NCBI RefSeq assembly: GCF_000550785.1 | Contig: NZ_CP004350.1 | Coordinates: 266,835-330,834 of the forward strand | Reading direction: 5' to 3' | DNA: 64,000 bases | Source: Corynebacterium casei LMG S-19264 | GTDB lineage: Bacteria > Actinomycetota > Actinomycetes > Mycobacteriales > Mycobacteriaceae | Part shown: positions 25,178 through 34,638 of the stretch, piece after piece | How positions within the stretch are numbered: the first letter of the stretch is position 1 | Layout: every line of letters begins with the position of its first letter | Program-made: the position numbers and the translations under genes | The notes under the pieces: model-generated | Told to the model about the DNA's origin: nothing | The model's input: only the letters and a program-made list of their open reading frames with translations | Database searches by the model: none

Positions 25178-26311
25178 TTACTGTTTATCCAGCCAGGCGT
25201 CGATGCCGCCGCGCAGCGAGTAGATGCCTTCGCTGAACCCTCGTTGGTTGAGGGCTTCAACTGCGCGTGCGGAGCGAATACCACCGGCGCAGTGGATAAC
25301 CACTGGACGTGGCTCTTGTTGTGCTTGCGCTATTTCTTCTGGGGTTTCGCCATCCATGATGCGCGGTAGTGGGAATTTTAGAGTCCCGGGGATGGCGAAC
25401 ATCGCTACTTCGTCGGGGTTGCGCACGTCAATGACAAGGGCATTCTCCGGGATGTCATCGACTTCGGGGATGCGGGGCGTTGAGGCAGAATCAGCGGCAG
25501 AGACCGGGGCGCTGGTTGGTGGTTCTTCGAAGGCTTCTGCGCCCGAGGTTGGGCCGGTGGTGCGCACGCGATCGGTGACATCTGGGTTGCCGACCAACGG
25601 GATGTACTCCCACGTGCCTTCTAGTGCCGTGAAATACCCAATCTTGCCAATCAGTGGCGTGCCCACGCCGGTGAGCAGCTTAATTGCTTCTAGCGCCATG
25701 GCCGAACCCACCACGCCAACCGTCGGGCCGAGCACGCCCGCCTGGGAACAGGATGGCACTGAGCCGGGCGCCGGTGGGATAGGGAAGAGGTCCTCGTAGA
25801 TAGGGCCGTGGTCGGCATAGAATACGGACAGTTGGGCATCGAAACCCAAGATAGATGCCCACACATGCGGAATGCCGTGCACCGCGCATGCCCAAGATGC
25901 GTTGTAGCGAGTGGCGAAGTTATCCGTGCCGTCGAGCACCACATCGGCGCCGCGCAGGCGCTCAATAATATTGTGCTCATCCAGGCGTTCTTCGACCACG
26001 TTGATGGTGACCTCTGGATTGAGGGCACTCAGCGCCTGCCGCGCGGACTCAGCCTTATTCACGCCAATATTGGCAGTGTTATGAATGACCTGCCGGTGCA
26101 GGTTCGACACATCCACGATGTCAGAATCAAAGATGGTTATTTCACCAACACCCGCGCCTGCCAAATACAACAATGCGGGCGAGCCAAGGCCGCCGGCGCC
26201 GATGACGGCTACGTGGGCATCGGCAAGCTTTTCTTGCGCTTCACGCCCGAAACCTGCCAGCGAAAGCTGCCTGCGATACCGGGAAATCTCCCGGGGACTA
26301 AGCTTCGTCAT
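25178..26311 (-). CDS. moeB: MoeB-type adenylyltransferase with C-terminal rhodanese domain
   Basis: This encodes 377 aa from ATG 26311. That start overlaps the moaE stop by four bases (ATGA), indicating coupling. The E1-like domain (1-240) has [23 protein letters not shown] and the [13 protein letters not shown] block. An acidic linker precedes a rhodanese domain with the active Cys in [13 protein letters not shown] (about 347). It adenylates the C-terminal Gly-Gly of MoaD (and possibly other ThiS-like proteins) and may supply sulfur through the rhodanese Cys. The paired CxxC zinc motifs of E. coli MoeB are not evident. Confidence 0.9.
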   Translation of the reverse strand: MTKLSPREISRYRRQLSLAGFGREAQEKLADAHVAVIGAGGLGSPALLYLAGAGVGEITIFDSDIVDVSNLHRQVIHNTANIGVNKAESARQALSALNPEVTINVVEERLDEHNIIERLRGADVVLDGTDNFATRYNASWACAVHGIPHVWASILGFDAQLSVFYADHGPIYEDLFPIPPAPGSVPSCSQAGVLGPTVGVVGSAMALEAIKLLTGVGTPLIGKIGYFTALEGTWEYIPLVGNPDVTDRVRTTGPTSGAEAFEEPPTSAPVSAADSASTPRIPEVDDIPENALVIDVRNPDEVAMFAIPGTLKFPLPRIMDGETPEEIAQAQQEPRPVVIHCAGGIRSARAVEALNQRGFSEGIYSLRGGIDAWLDKQ

Positions 26312-26787
26312 TCCAATCCCACCCACTGCGTTCCACCGGCGGAGAGTTCTTGTTCTTTCCAAATCGGGACTTCGGCCTTGACGGCATCGGCAAGCTGCGA
26401 TGCTGCTTCAAACGCCTCCCGTCGGTGCGCGGATGCTGCGATGACCACGAAGGCCAAGTCGCCGATGCTCAATGTGCCGGTGCGGTGCGCACACCACAGG
26501 CGGACATGTGGATGCGCTGCGCTAATGCGCGCGGTGACCGCCTCAATTTCTAGCTGCGCCGAGGGGTGAGCCGAGTAAATCAACTTGGCCACACCCTGGC
26601 CGCCATCATGATCACGAACAACACCATCAAAAGTGACCACCGCCCCCATGGCATCCGTGGCAACCTCCGCGCGGGCCTGCGACATCACCGACTCAATTGG
26701 CTCAGTCATCATCACCGCGCCAATAACCTTGCCCGTCTGTTCATGAACATAAGCCGGGTCAAAAGCAGGATCATGGTTAGTGCTCAT
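26308..26787 (-). CDS. moaE: Molybdopterin synthase large subunit MoaE
   Basis: This encodes 159 aa. Conserved MoaE blocks: GAVVTFDGVVRDHDGG, YSAHPSAQLEIE, HRTGTLSIGDLAFVVIAASAHRREAFEA and PIWKEQ (catalytic Lys). With thiocarboxylated MoaD it converts precursor Z to molybdopterin. It overlaps mogA upstream by 11 bases and moeB downstream by 4. Confidence 0.93.
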   Translation of the reverse strand: MSTNHDPAFDPAYVHEQTGKVIGAVMMTEPIESVMSQARAEVATDAMGAVVTFDGVVRDHDGGQGVAKLIYSAHPSAQLEIEAVTARISAAHPHVRLWCAHRTGTLSIGDLAFVVIAASAHRREAFEAASQLADAVKAEVPIWKEQELSAGGTQWVGLE

Positions 26788-27280
26788 TGTTTCCTTTCAT
26801 CACGTCGATGATGTGCCCCAAGATTCCCTCGAGCACCGCGCAGCCATCTTTCACACCACCCGGCGAACCGGGCAGCGTCATCACAAAAGTCTGCCTGGTA
26901 ATCCCAGCTATACACCGCGACAACGCCGCCGTGGGGACAGTCTCCAATCCCTTGTTCCAAAACGCGACGGCGATGCCGGGAAGCTCTTTCACAATATGGG
27001 ACTCAACTGCTTCAAAAGTGCGATCATCCGGGGTAATCCCCGTCCCTCCTGAGGTCAACAACACATCTGGGGCATCCGGACCATTCAACACATTGTCTAT
27101 TGCTGACTGAATGTTCGCGTCAGCAACGATCACCGCATCAGGAGTGTCCAAGCCCTGGCTGCGCAAAAATTCCACAGCAATCTTGCCCGAACGATCTTCA
27201 TACTCACCAGCAGCAGCGCGTGTCGATGCCACAACAACCAAACTCGTCCGTGGTTTATCTGACGTATTTTTAGAGTTCAT
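26777..27280 (-). CDS. mogA: Molybdopterin adenylyltransferase MogA/MoaB family
   Basis: This encodes 167 aa. MPT-binding motifs: LLTSGGTGITPDDRTFEAVE (about 75-95) and MTLPGSPGGVKDGCAVLEGIL. The protein adenylates molybdopterin before MoeA inserts molybdate. It overlaps moeA by 11 bases at its start and moaE at its end, so the cluster is one transcript. Confidence 0.92.
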   Translation of the reverse strand: MNSKNTSDKPRTSLVVVASTRAAAGEYEDRSGKIAVEFLRSQGLDTPDAVIVADANIQSAIDNVLNGPDAPDVLLTSGGTGITPDDRTFEAVESHIVKELPGIAVAFWNKGLETVPTAALSRCIAGITRQTFVMTLPGSPGGVKDGCAVLEGILGHIIDVMKGNNEH

Positions 27281-28502
27281 AAACTTGAACCACCTCTCCA
27301 GCAGCTAAATTCGCGCCAGCAGGGATACGAATAAGGTGCGTTGCCTCCACCGCCTGGCTAATCAAATGCGAACCAGCCCCGCCAATAATGTGCGCGGTTA
27401 AAGTTCCATCATCTACAGACTCAACTCGGCCGCGGCGGAACTGATCGCGGCCTGCAATACCTGTTGTGGCTGCAGCTAGCTGTGCCCAAGATACCTGCGG
27501 TGTCTGGCCCAACACCGGCGCCACAAACAGCCGGAAACTCACCAGCGTGGACACCGGATTGCCAGGCAAACAAATAGCCGGAACACCTTCAAAAACCGCA
27601 AAGCCCTGCGGCCCGCCCGGCTGCTGGTCCACGTGGCCGAACCACGTGGAAGTTTCCATACTGGAAACTTCCACGGATTCAGGATTGGAAACTTTCAAAA
27701 CCTGGCGCACGACTTCAAATTTGCCGGCGCTAATCCCGCCGGAAGTCACCACAACATCCGGCTGCATATCTTTAATAGCCGCCGCCAATGCAGATTTAAG
27801 GGCCGCTGGATCATCATTGGTGGACACGTGCCCGACCACGTCAATTCCAGCATCGGCGGCAAGTGCGCGCAGCATCGGCGCATTCGCATCCGGAATAGTG
27901 GCAGCAGCTTCTTCTACAGCTGACGTGCTTGACGATGAAATCTCCGCACCACCAGTGCAGATAAGCATGCGCGCCGGGCGAATGACCTCAATATGAGTAA
28001 TTGATTGAGAAGCCAACGTTGCAACCGCTGCACCCGAAATCTTTGTCTCCGCTGGGATAATCACGCTACCTGCGCCGATATCGCAGCCTTGTTCACGAAC
28101 AAACTGACCCGCTTCCACAGCAGGGACTTCAATATACTCACCCGGGCTGAGAAACTCCGCCGGGGTGGTGCGTTCCACGGGGATGATCGCGGTGGCATCG
28201 GCAGGCACTGCGGCACCCGTCATTATTGGTGCGGCCTTGCCCTCTAACAGCCTAGGCACTGTGCCCGCTGGAATGGTTTCGGTGACCTCAAACCGGCCAC
28301 CATCGGCATGCGGCACGGCATAGCCATCCATCTGCGAATTATTAAACCGCGGGGAATCAAAACCCGCGGTGACATCTACGGCAGCGATACGGCCCAGGGA
28401 TTGCTCCACTGGAATTTCTTCTATAATTTCTCCCGCAGAACGCTGGGGATGCTCAGCGATGAGCTGGCGAATCCGTGCAAGATAAGATTCCGGCGAAGTC
28501 AT
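27270..28502 (-). CDS. moeA: Molybdopterin molybdenumtransferase MoeA
   Basis: This encodes 410 aa. Family motifs: NNSQMDGYAV near 55, PIMTGAAVPADATAIIPVE, the MogA-like SGGISAGKFEVVRQVL, and FEGVPAICLPGNPVSTLVSFRLFV. It inserts molybdate into adenylated molybdopterin. It is the first gene of the leftward moeA-mogA-moaE-moeB operon. moaD starts 23 bases away on the other strand, so the two must have back-to-back promoters in very little space. Confidence 0.93.
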   Translation of the reverse strand: MTSPESYLARIRQLIAEHPQRSAGEIIEEIPVEQSLGRIAAVDVTAGFDSPRFNNSQMDGYAVPHADGGRFEVTETIPAGTVPRLLEGKAAPIMTGAAVPADATAIIPVERTTPAEFLSPGEYIEVPAVEAGQFVREQGCDIGAGSVIIPAETKISGAAVATLASQSITHIEVIRPARMLICTGGAEISSSSTSAVEEAAATIPDANAPMLRALAADAGIDVVGHVSTNDDPAALKSALAAAIKDMQPDVVVTSGGISAGKFEVVRQVLKVSNPESVEVSSMETSTWFGHVDQQPGGPQGFAVFEGVPAICLPGNPVSTLVSFRLFVAPVLGQTPQVSWAQLAAATTGIAGRDQFRRGRVESVDDGTLTAHIIGGAGSHLISQAVEATHLIRIPAGANLAAGEVVQVYEL

Positions 28503-28525
28503 GGAACCATTGTAGGATAAGAGTC

Positions 28526-28792
28526 ATGGTTGACGTGCACTTCTTCGCCGCTGCCCGGGACGCCGCTGGTTGTACCCACACGAGCTTTGAAAGCTCAGAC
28601 GTTCCGGCCACGCTGGGTGATCTTCTAATTTCTCTATCCACTACTTTTACCGGCTCTACCGGCGCCGGGACCCCGATGGCAGACGTTCTTGAACGCTGCT
28701 CTTTCCTGCTCGACGGCAAGACCGGCACGGCGGAAACTTCCTTGCAGGGTGTTACCCGCGTAGACGTGCTCCCGCCTTTCGCTGGTGGCTAA
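28526..28792 (+). CDS. moaD: Molybdopterin synthase sulfur carrier MoaD
   Basis: This encodes 88 aa from ATG 28526, with AGGAT upstream. Ubiquitin-like fold: VHFFAAARDAAG, a TLGDLL helix, a charged loop, and the essential C-terminal Gly-Gly in VDVLPPFAGG. The Gly-Gly end is adenylated by MoeB and then thiocarboxylated. It is divergent from moeA. Confidence 0.9.
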   Translation: MVDVHFFAAARDAAGCTHTSFESSDVPATLGDLLISLSTTFTGSTGAGTPMADVLERCSFLLDGKTGTAETSLQGVTRVDVLPPFAGG

Positions 28793-28826
28793 CTACGGAG
28801 CTGTTCAAGCGCGGTAACTGCGTGCG

Positions 28827-29228
28827 CTAGCTGCGTGCGCGCAGGGGGCTGGTGAAGAAATTCACGATGCCTGAGATGATTCCCAGGACAATGGCGCCGA
28901 TGATGGCTGGCCACAGACCTTCAACGGCGAAGTGGGCATCTTGCAAGTCAATGACATTAAACAGCCACTCCGCAATCATCAAAACGATACCGTTAATAAC
29001 GAGCGCGAAAAGCCCCAACGTAATACACGTCAAAGGCATGCCCAGCAGGCGAATGACCGGGGCAACAACTGTATTGACCAAGACGAAGACCACAGCCAAA
29101 ACCAAGAACGCGGTGAGTTCTTCACCGGCCGCAGTGGTCAGATCGATTCCAGGGACAAATTCTACGACCACCCAAAGGCCCGCGGCGATAGCGATGACGT
29201 TTAATGCAAAGTTCCATAAAGAGCTCAT
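28827..29228 (-). CDS. Four-TM phage-holin-family membrane protein
   Basis: This encodes 133 aa from ATG 29228. Four hydrophobic segments and the PVIRLLGMPLTCITLGLFALVINGIVLMIAEWL block are typical of the mycobacterial 4-TMS holin / YvlD family. These are chromosomal proteins of unknown role, and there is no phage context here. It converges on moaD. Confidence 0.8.
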   Translation of the reverse strand: MSSLWNFALNVIAIAAGLWVVVEFVPGIDLTTAAGEELTAFLVLAVVFVLVNTVVAPVIRLLGMPLTCITLGLFALVINGIVLMIAEWLFNVIDLQDAHFAVEGLWPAIIGAIVLGIISGIVNFFTSPLRARS

Positions 29229-29363
29229 GCCCCAGAGTATAAAGTAGTTCCCTGGCATCATTCTGCATGGTGGATTAGCCTTAGCTAAGCCTTACTGCCA
29301 CCCTATTTGGTTCATGAGGGAAGTGGCAGGTATGCTGAACACCGCCTGTTTATAGGCAATGTT

Positions 29364-29455
29364 GGAGACGTGCCAGAGCGGCCGAATGGGGCTCACTGCT
29401 AATGAGTTGCTCTTTTAACAAAGAGCCGGAGGTTCAAATCCTCTCGTCTCCGCCA
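29364..29455 (+). tRNA. tRNA-Ser (anticodon GCT)
   Basis: Acceptor GGAGACG/CGTCTCC plus G and CCA. The anticodon loop TGCTAAT sits within the CTCAC/GAGT stem, with a long variable arm and the T-arm GGAGGTTCAAATCCTC. Confidence 0.96.
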
Positions 29456-29475
29456 CTGGGTTTCATCAAACCCTG

Positions 29476-29512
29476 AAAGGCCAGCCGGATGTAATTTTCT
29501 GGCTGGTCTTTT
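29476..29512 (+). terminator. Terminator after tRNA-Ser
   Basis: Stem GGCCAGCC / GGCTGGTC followed by TTTT, about 20 bases past the tRNA 3' end. Confidence 0.65.
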
Positions 29513-30281
29513 CTCATTCCTTCCCAGCATCGGATCGGTGCCTCATTGAAGTGGGGCGATTGAAGGTGGGGCAGCTGAGTTAAAGCTTTAAGATGAAACT
29601 GTAAGTTTTTACGTTCATCGATTTCCCAGGTAAAGCTAAGGATTGTCGGTAATTTTCAGCCACGAGGGCTATACAATCTATGTGTTCCTGAAAAATGAAG
29701 CTGGCGCCGATGGCATTTGGGGCGCATGCGCTGGCGGAATGGAAAACTTCTATAGTTATTGTGCGTAGACATAGTGATTTGTCGATTATTTGAGCTTCCC
29801 GTTACTGGAAAAAGCGATTTTGTTCACTAATTCACAAAAATTTCGTTAGAAGTAACGCAAAAGTCTTGCAATTCGATCGAGCGTGTTCTAGCATGAGAGC
29901 CATCAATGTAACGCACGCAAGCAGTCGCCTCGGACGTGAGTTGGAGATTATCGTTTGAGTTGGCCGTGCATATTATTCGTGTTCGAAATATGCTCCTTGG
30001 TGAGGCTAAATTGCTTTCACCAGCGGTTATGTTGACGGTAACCTCAGGCGGTACCCCCGTTTTGGGGCATTTGCTATGCCTAAAAGTTGCGTGGTTTACG
30101 CCTTTGGGATCTGGGAAAATATCTTTTTAAGCGCGGCCTTTCGTCTAAAATGTATAATATGCATGGCGTGAATATTATATGCGTTCTGATGTGGTGATTG
30201 CGCAGGTCGCCGGAAGCGATGCATACTCTAGGTACAAGTTCGTCACAAGGCGAGCAAACATCTATTTGAAAGGATCGTAAT
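29513..30281. other. Long gene-poor stretch with a possible gene remnant
   Basis: AT-rich and mostly without a readable gene. A remnant at 29640-29768 (plus) reads GYTIYVFLKNEAGADGIWGA and then CAGGMENFYSYCA before a stop. It looks protein-like but has no start and an in-frame stop just upstream. TATAAT at 30153-30158 would fit a -10 box for the small peptide gene at 30282, leaving a leader of roughly 120 bases. Confidence 0.4.
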
Positions 30282-30401
30282 ATGTTCACCCAGATCATCG
30301 ATCTTCTGTCCAATGTTTTCTCCGGCGTTGCTGACTTCGTAGGCCAGTTCAGCTCCGAGACCTTTGACGCAATCGGCACCCTGTCTTCCAACGTATTCTA
30401 A
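30282..30401 (+). CDS. 39-aa amphipathic peptide, PorA/PorH-like porin candidate
   Basis: ATG 30282 has GAAAGGAT 6 bases upstream. The protein starts MFTQIIDLLSNVFSGVADFV and continues through GQFSSETFDAIGTLSSNVF. It has no signal peptide and no long hydrophobic helix. Hydrophobic residues repeat with helical spacing and Ser/Asp/Gln lie on the other face. C. glutamicum PorA and PorH are also 45-57 aa, lack signal peptides and are O-mycoloylated on Ser. The Ser-rich second half here would allow the same. Similarity is in style, not clear sequence identity. A strong terminator follows. Confidence 0.6.
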   Translation: MFTQIIDLLSNVFSGVADFVGQFSSETFDAIGTLSSNVF

Positions 30402-30468
30402 GTAATACGGAAGTCGGCCCTCGCCGCCTGATGTAAGGTCGGGCGAGGAAGCTGTAGCGATATAGCGG

Positions 30469-30511
30469 GCGCTTCCCATACCTTGATTGGTATGGGAAGC
30501 GCTCCTTTTTG
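30469..30511 (+). terminator. Strong rho-independent terminator after the 39-aa peptide gene
   Basis: A 14-bp perfect stem (GCGCTTCCCATACC / GGTATGGGAAGCGC) with a 6-base loop is followed by TCCTTTTTG. A strong terminator this close supports a highly expressed single-gene transcript. Confidence 0.88.
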
Positions 30512-30535
30512 TTTTCTGTCAATCTCTTCCTGTGC

Positions 30536-31121
30536 TTACAGACCCTGATCGGGGAAAGTGCCCTCGTGGCCGAGCTCTCCAGCAGCAGCGTCCCAAAAGA
30601 AGGTCACGGTTGCCGTGTAGTTGGGCGCTTCAACGTTTGAGCCACCAGGTGCTCGCCCTTGTCCTGGATTTCCATGGCCTGCTGAGGGTAAGTTGAGTCG
30701 AAACCAAGGTATTCACTCTTGTGGGAAAACAAGATTTTCGTTTCGAACTGCGATTTTCCTTGCGGTTGTTGGATGGGTAGGGCATGGCTCAAGTCTGTGC
30801 AGGGGTCATAATTGCTCTTGCATTCACGGACCCAAGGGGGCATCGGGCGCGCTCGACGGGATGGGTGCCGTGATTGCATCGCTTGATGGGGAGATCTCGC
30901 AGTTTGGTTGTGGCGCGGGCGGTGGAGGTTCAGGAGATTCTGTCCTGGCTAGGGCTTCCGTGTTAGTAGCGGAAGGTGAAGTAGTAACCGGCACCATGCT
31001 TGGGGAACTTTCCAGGCTGCGTCGTCAATGTCTGCGCACGATACCGACCCGAAAGAGAGAAGGGCTGCGGCCAAAACTATGTGTGGGCGGCGCTTGAGTT
31101 GTGCTTTTAGAGTACGGGCAT
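30536..31121 (-). pseudogene. LppP/LprE-type lipoprotein, broken by several frameshifts
   Basis: Four consecutive pieces are readable in different frames on the minus strand. First is a lipoprotein signal peptide, KRRPHIVLAAALLSFGSVSC, with the lipobox Cys codon at 31036-31038. Second is a Ser/Thr/Pro linker, ARTESPEPPPPAPQPNCEI, up to SAPDAPLGP. Third is SNYDPCTDLSHALPIQQPQG ... ILFSHKSEYLGFDST. Fourth is NVEAPNYTATVTFFWDAAAG, ending at the TAA at 30536-30538. NYDPC(A/T)DLS and FHxGEYLG-like blocks are hallmarks of the LppP/LprE family. At least three frameshifts separate the pieces, and no start codon is in frame with the signal peptide. Confidence 0.7.
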
Positions 31122-31355
31122 TAATTCATGATCGTATCAGCTATGAAACTAGAAGTGGACAGTATCACATGGGGAGTTTCGGTTTCCTTAACAAAAGTGT
31201 ATCTAAGGTGCGCCAATAGCTTTTCGGCATTAAATTTTTCGGCAGTCTAAGCTGGGAGAGGGCTAAAGAAGATTTCCACGCTACACATTGGCCAAGGCAT
31301 GCTGTTTAGCTCGACTGAGGCTGATGTGTAAACGATGTGGTTTATGGAGGTGCAC

Positions 31356-32720
31356 ATGAGCGATATGACAGACCAGTCAATGGATGTTTTGGATGATTGG
31401 TTGAAGACCGAAAAATCTATCGACCCGAAAGATGCACCTCGATTACAGAAACTTCTGGCGGACACACCGATCAAGGATGTTATCGCCCTAGTTGAGCGTC
31501 ACAATGCGGCGCGTGCGGCATTGGCGTTGCGCTTGCTGTCACGGCAGCGGTCTATTGAAGTCTTTGATGCGCTGGATTCCGCGCACCAGGCGGACCTTAT
31601 TGATGAGCTAGGCAATGCGGAAGTCTTTGAGTTCTTCGATGAGCTGGATCCAGATGACCGAGTATCACTCTTGGATGAGTTGCCCGCTGAAATTGCTGAC
31701 CGCTTGCTGCGTTCGCTGACAAAGGACGAACGTGATGTCACCGGAGTGGTGCTGGGCTACCCGAAGGGAAGCATCGGCAGGCGAATGAGCCCCGAGGTTC
31801 CGGAAATCTACCGCGAGATGACCGTGGATGAGGCGCTCGCACGGATTCGTGAAACCGCTGATGGCCTGGAGACCATCTACACGCTGCCGGTCACGCGTAA
31901 AGACCGTCGCCTTGTGGGCGTGGTGTCATTTAGAACTCTGTTTACCGCGCGCGGCAATCGCTTGGTTGAAGACATCATGAATGAGCCGGTGTATGCCTAC
32001 GCGCACGATGACGCGGAGGAAACTGCGCGTTGGTTCATGCCGCTGGACTTCCTGGCGATGCCAATCGTGGATGAATCCCAACGTCTGGTTGGTATTTTGA
32101 CCTGGGACGACGCTGCCGACATTGTGGAAGAAGAAGACACTGAGGACTCCGCGCGTGCCGGCGGTACGGAAGCGCTGCAGCAGCCGTACATGTCTACGCC
32201 ATTGATGAAGCTGGTGCGCTTACGCATCGTGTGGCTGTTGGTGCTGGCGATCTCAGCGCTGTTGACGGTGAAGGTACTTGATACTTTTGAAGACACCCTC
32301 GCCGCGGCTGTCGTGCTTTCATTGTTTATCCCCCTGTTGACGGGTACTGGTGGTAACACAGGCAACCAGGCTGCAACGACGGTGACACGTGCTTTGGCGC
32401 TGGGTGATGTCCGCTCGAAAGACTTCATGCAGGTTCTCTGGCGGGAACTTCGCGTAGGCCTAGTCTTGGGTACCTTGCTGGGTGCCCTGGGCTTCATTTT
32501 GGCCTCCCTGGTCTATGGGCTCGATATCGGCATAGTTATCGGCCTGACCTTGCTGTTGGTCTGTTCCATGTCTGCAACCGTCGGCGGTTTGATGCCGATT
32601 TTGGCCAAGACCATTGGCGCCGACCCAGCCGTATTTTCCAACCCGTTTATCTCCACCTTCTGTGACGCAACCGGCCTGATTGTGTACTTCCTCATCGCCA
32701 AGACGGTGTTAGGTTTGTAA
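31356..32720 (+). CDS. mgtE: Magnesium transporter MgtE
   Basis: This encodes 454 aa from ATG 31356, preceded by TGGAGG at 5 bases. The N-terminal MgtE helical domain (to about 130) is followed by two CBS domains (about 135-255: EVPEIYREMTVDEALARIR, IYTLPVTRKDRRLVGVVSF, DFLAMPIVDESQRLVGILT). Five membrane helices carry the signature FIPLLTGTGGNTGNQAATTVTRALALGDV. It is a dimeric Mg2+ channel gated by cytosolic Mg2+ through the N and CBS domains. I saw no recognisable Mg riboswitch in the 230-base leader. Confidence 0.93.
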   Translation: MSDMTDQSMDVLDDWLKTEKSIDPKDAPRLQKLLADTPIKDVIALVERHNAARAALALRLLSRQRSIEVFDALDSAHQADLIDELGNAEVFEFFDELDPDDRVSLLDELPAEIADRLLRSLTKDERDVTGVVLGYPKGSIGRRMSPEVPEIYREMTVDEALARIRETADGLETIYTLPVTRKDRRLVGVVSFRTLFTARGNRLVEDIMNEPVYAYAHDDAEETARWFMPLDFLAMPIVDESQRLVGILTWDDAADIVEEEDTEDSARAGGTEALQQPYMSTPLMKLVRLRIVWLLVLAISALLTVKVLDTFEDTLAAAVVLSLFIPLLTGTGGNTGNQAATTVTRALALGDVRSKDFMQVLWRELRVGLVLGTLLGALGFILASLVYGLDIGIVIGLTLLLVCSMSATVGGLMPILAKTIGADPAVFSNPFISTFCDATGLIVYFLIAKTVLGL

Positions 32721-33010
32721 ACCCTCAACTTCACAAAAATGCGCCCACTCACCTGAACCTATGCTGTGTAACTTACCTAGTTACCCGGGGGTGATGTGGG
32801 TGTATTTTTGGCATCAATATTGTTTAAAGTTCCGATCTTGCAAAGATATTTTGTACGTTGTTTCTAAACCACTTCTGTGAATGAAGTCTCTAAATGCCTT
32901 GATTTTGGTAGAAATTTCATCAAGTTTGTATATGAATCTCTGCCACGTTCGGTGCATGGAGGCTTGGTTTGGAAGTAGCCCCGAGCATGATTTAGGAGCA
33001 CACATATCTT

Positions 33011-34594
33011 ATGTCGACCCCAGTTACGCAAGAATCGACGTCCCAAGCGGCGGGTGAGGAAGCCGAAGGCGTCAAGAAGTCTGAATGGCGCCGCCAAATC
33101 ACAGGCATTTTTGTTGGCCTGATCCTCGCAGCCCTTGTATACGCCTTTTTCCCATCCAACTCCGTTGAAACCGTGCTGGAATCAACGGGCGCTAACCCAG
33201 AGACTGAATACACGCACCAGTCGCTGCGTATTGTCGCGGCTACCACTGTCCTGATGGGCGCTTGGTGGATGACAGAAGCAATTCCACTGGCCGCCACCGC
33301 CTTGCTCCCAATCGTGATCTTCCCAATCACGGGTGTCGCGGAATTCTCCGCAGTGGGCAGTCCTTACGCATCATCCACCATCTTCTTGTTCATGGGCGGC
33401 TTCCTGCTTGCCCTGGGCTTGCAGCGCTGGAACCTGCACCGCCGCTTGGCGCTGTACGTGGTCAAGGTTGTTGGTACTTCACCAAAGCGCCTGATCCTTG
33501 GTTTCATGATTGCAACGGGCTTCATGTCCATGTGGGTGTCTAACACCGCAACCGCAGTGGTCATGCTGCCAATCGGTATTTCAGTTCTGCAGCTGACGGC
33601 TGAAACCGTTGGCGGCATGAAGAACCAGAAGAAGTTCGCAACGTCGATGATGCTGGCTATTGCCTACTCCGCGTCCATCGGCTCCCTGGGCACTTTGATT
33701 GGTACCCCGCCAAACGCGCTGCTGGCTGGTTACATGCAAGAAGCACACGGTATCACCATTGGTTTCGGCCAGTGGATGATGGTCGGTATGCCATTGGCAA
33801 TCGTGTTCACCGTCGTGGCATGGCTGGTATTGATCACCGTGTTCAAGCCAGAAATGGACCACATTCCAGGTGGCAAGGAACTCATTGATGAAGAGATTCA
33901 CAAGCTGGGCAAGTGGACGGGTCCACAGATTCAGGTCGGCATCATCTTCGTCTTGGCCGCAGTAACCTGGGTTGGATTGCCATTGCTTATCGATGCCTTC
34001 GCGTGGGACATCCCTTATAACGACGCCATCGTTGGTATCGCCGCTGGCCTTTTGATGTTCACCTTGCCAGCTGACCGCAAGACCGGTGTCCGCCTGTTGG
34101 ACTGGAAGACCGCAAATGAGCTTCCATGGGACGTTCTGTTGCTCTTCGGTGGTGGCCTGTCCCTGTCCGCAATGTTCACCGCCTCCGGTCTGTCCCTGTG
34201 GATTGGTGAGGTTGCTAAGGGTCTTGGCGCCCTGCCTATCTTCCTGCTCATGGGTGCTGTTGCTGCGCTGGTTCTGATTCTGACGGAGTTCACCTCCAAC
34301 ACCGCAACCGCAGCGACCTTCCTGCCAATCATGGGCGGTGTTGCCGTCGGTATCGGCCTGACCGCCAACGGCGAAGCCAACGTTCTGCTGCTGACCATCC
34401 CAGTGGCACTGGCCGCAACCTGTGCGTTCATGATGCCAGTGGCAACCCCGCCAAACGCTATTGCCTTCGGCTCTGGCTACGTCACTATTGGCGAGATGAT
34501 CAAGGGCGGCGTCTGGCTCAACCTCATCGGCCTGGTTCTCATCACCCTGGCGGCGTACTTCGTTGCTATCCCAGTCTTCGGGCTCGTGATTTAA
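33011..34594 (+). CDS. dccT: Sodium-coupled dicarboxylate/anion transporter (DASS family, DccT-like)
   Basis: This encodes 527 aa. The DASS fold has two inverted halves, each with an SNT motif (FMSMWVSNTATAVVMLP and LTEFTSNTATAATFLP). The helical hairpin sequence is GTLIGTPPNALLAGY, and MPVATPPNAIAFGSG lies near the end. These SNT and (A/T)PPNA elements bind Na+ and the carboxylates. C. glutamicum DccT is a homologous succinate/fumarate/malate importer. The substrate here is inferred. The 55-residue N-terminus is charged. Confidence 0.85.
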   Translation: MSTPVTQESTSQAAGEEAEGVKKSEWRRQITGIFVGLILAALVYAFFPSNSVETVLESTGANPETEYTHQSLRIVAATTVLMGAWWMTEAIPLAATALLPIVIFPITGVAEFSAVGSPYASSTIFLFMGGFLLALGLQRWNLHRRLALYVVKVVGTSPKRLILGFMIATGFMSMWVSNTATAVVMLPIGISVLQLTAETVGGMKNQKKFATSMMLAIAYSASIGSLGTLIGTPPNALLAGYMQEAHGITIGFGQWMMVGMPLAIVFTVVAWLVLITVFKPEMDHIPGGKELIDEEIHKLGKWTGPQIQVGIIFVLAAVTWVGLPLLIDAFAWDIPYNDAIVGIAAGLLMFTLPADRKTGVRLLDWKTANELPWDVLLLFGGGLSLSAMFTASGLSLWIGEVAKGLGALPIFLLMGAVAALVLILTEFTSNTATAATFLPIMGGVAVGIGLTANGEANVLLLTIPVALAATCAFMMPVATPPNAIAFGSGYVTIGEMIKGGVWLNLIGLVLITLAAYFVAIPVFGLVI

Positions 34595-34638
34595 CAACTC
34601 CCTATGTTGAGGTGCTTGTGCAACCTCAGCGGCTCAGA

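Noticed and set aside
29640..29768. Protein-like fragment before a stop in the gene-poor stretch
   Set aside because: No start codon and an in-frame stop immediately upstream. Listed only as a possible remnant inside the gap entry.
29936..30130. A 64-codon frame upstream of the 39-aa peptide
   Set aside because: No ribosome site or recognisable motif, and it sits in the probable promoter/leader region of the peptide gene.
30621..31097. A 158-codon plus-strand frame
   Set aside because: It is the reverse side of the decayed lipoprotein gene, whose signal peptide, linker and domain blocks are readable on the minus strand.
31122..31355. A magnesium riboswitch upstream of mgtE
   Set aside because: I looked for M-box-like conserved pairing and a terminator and found nothing convincing.
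33581..34597. A 338-codon open frame opposite the dicarboxylate transporter
   Set aside because: Gln/Asn/His-rich translation typical of an antisense shadow, while the plus-strand transporter is unmistakable. The same applies to the long frames opposite dprE2, the moeA cluster, the 36582 membrane gene and the YkvI-type gene.
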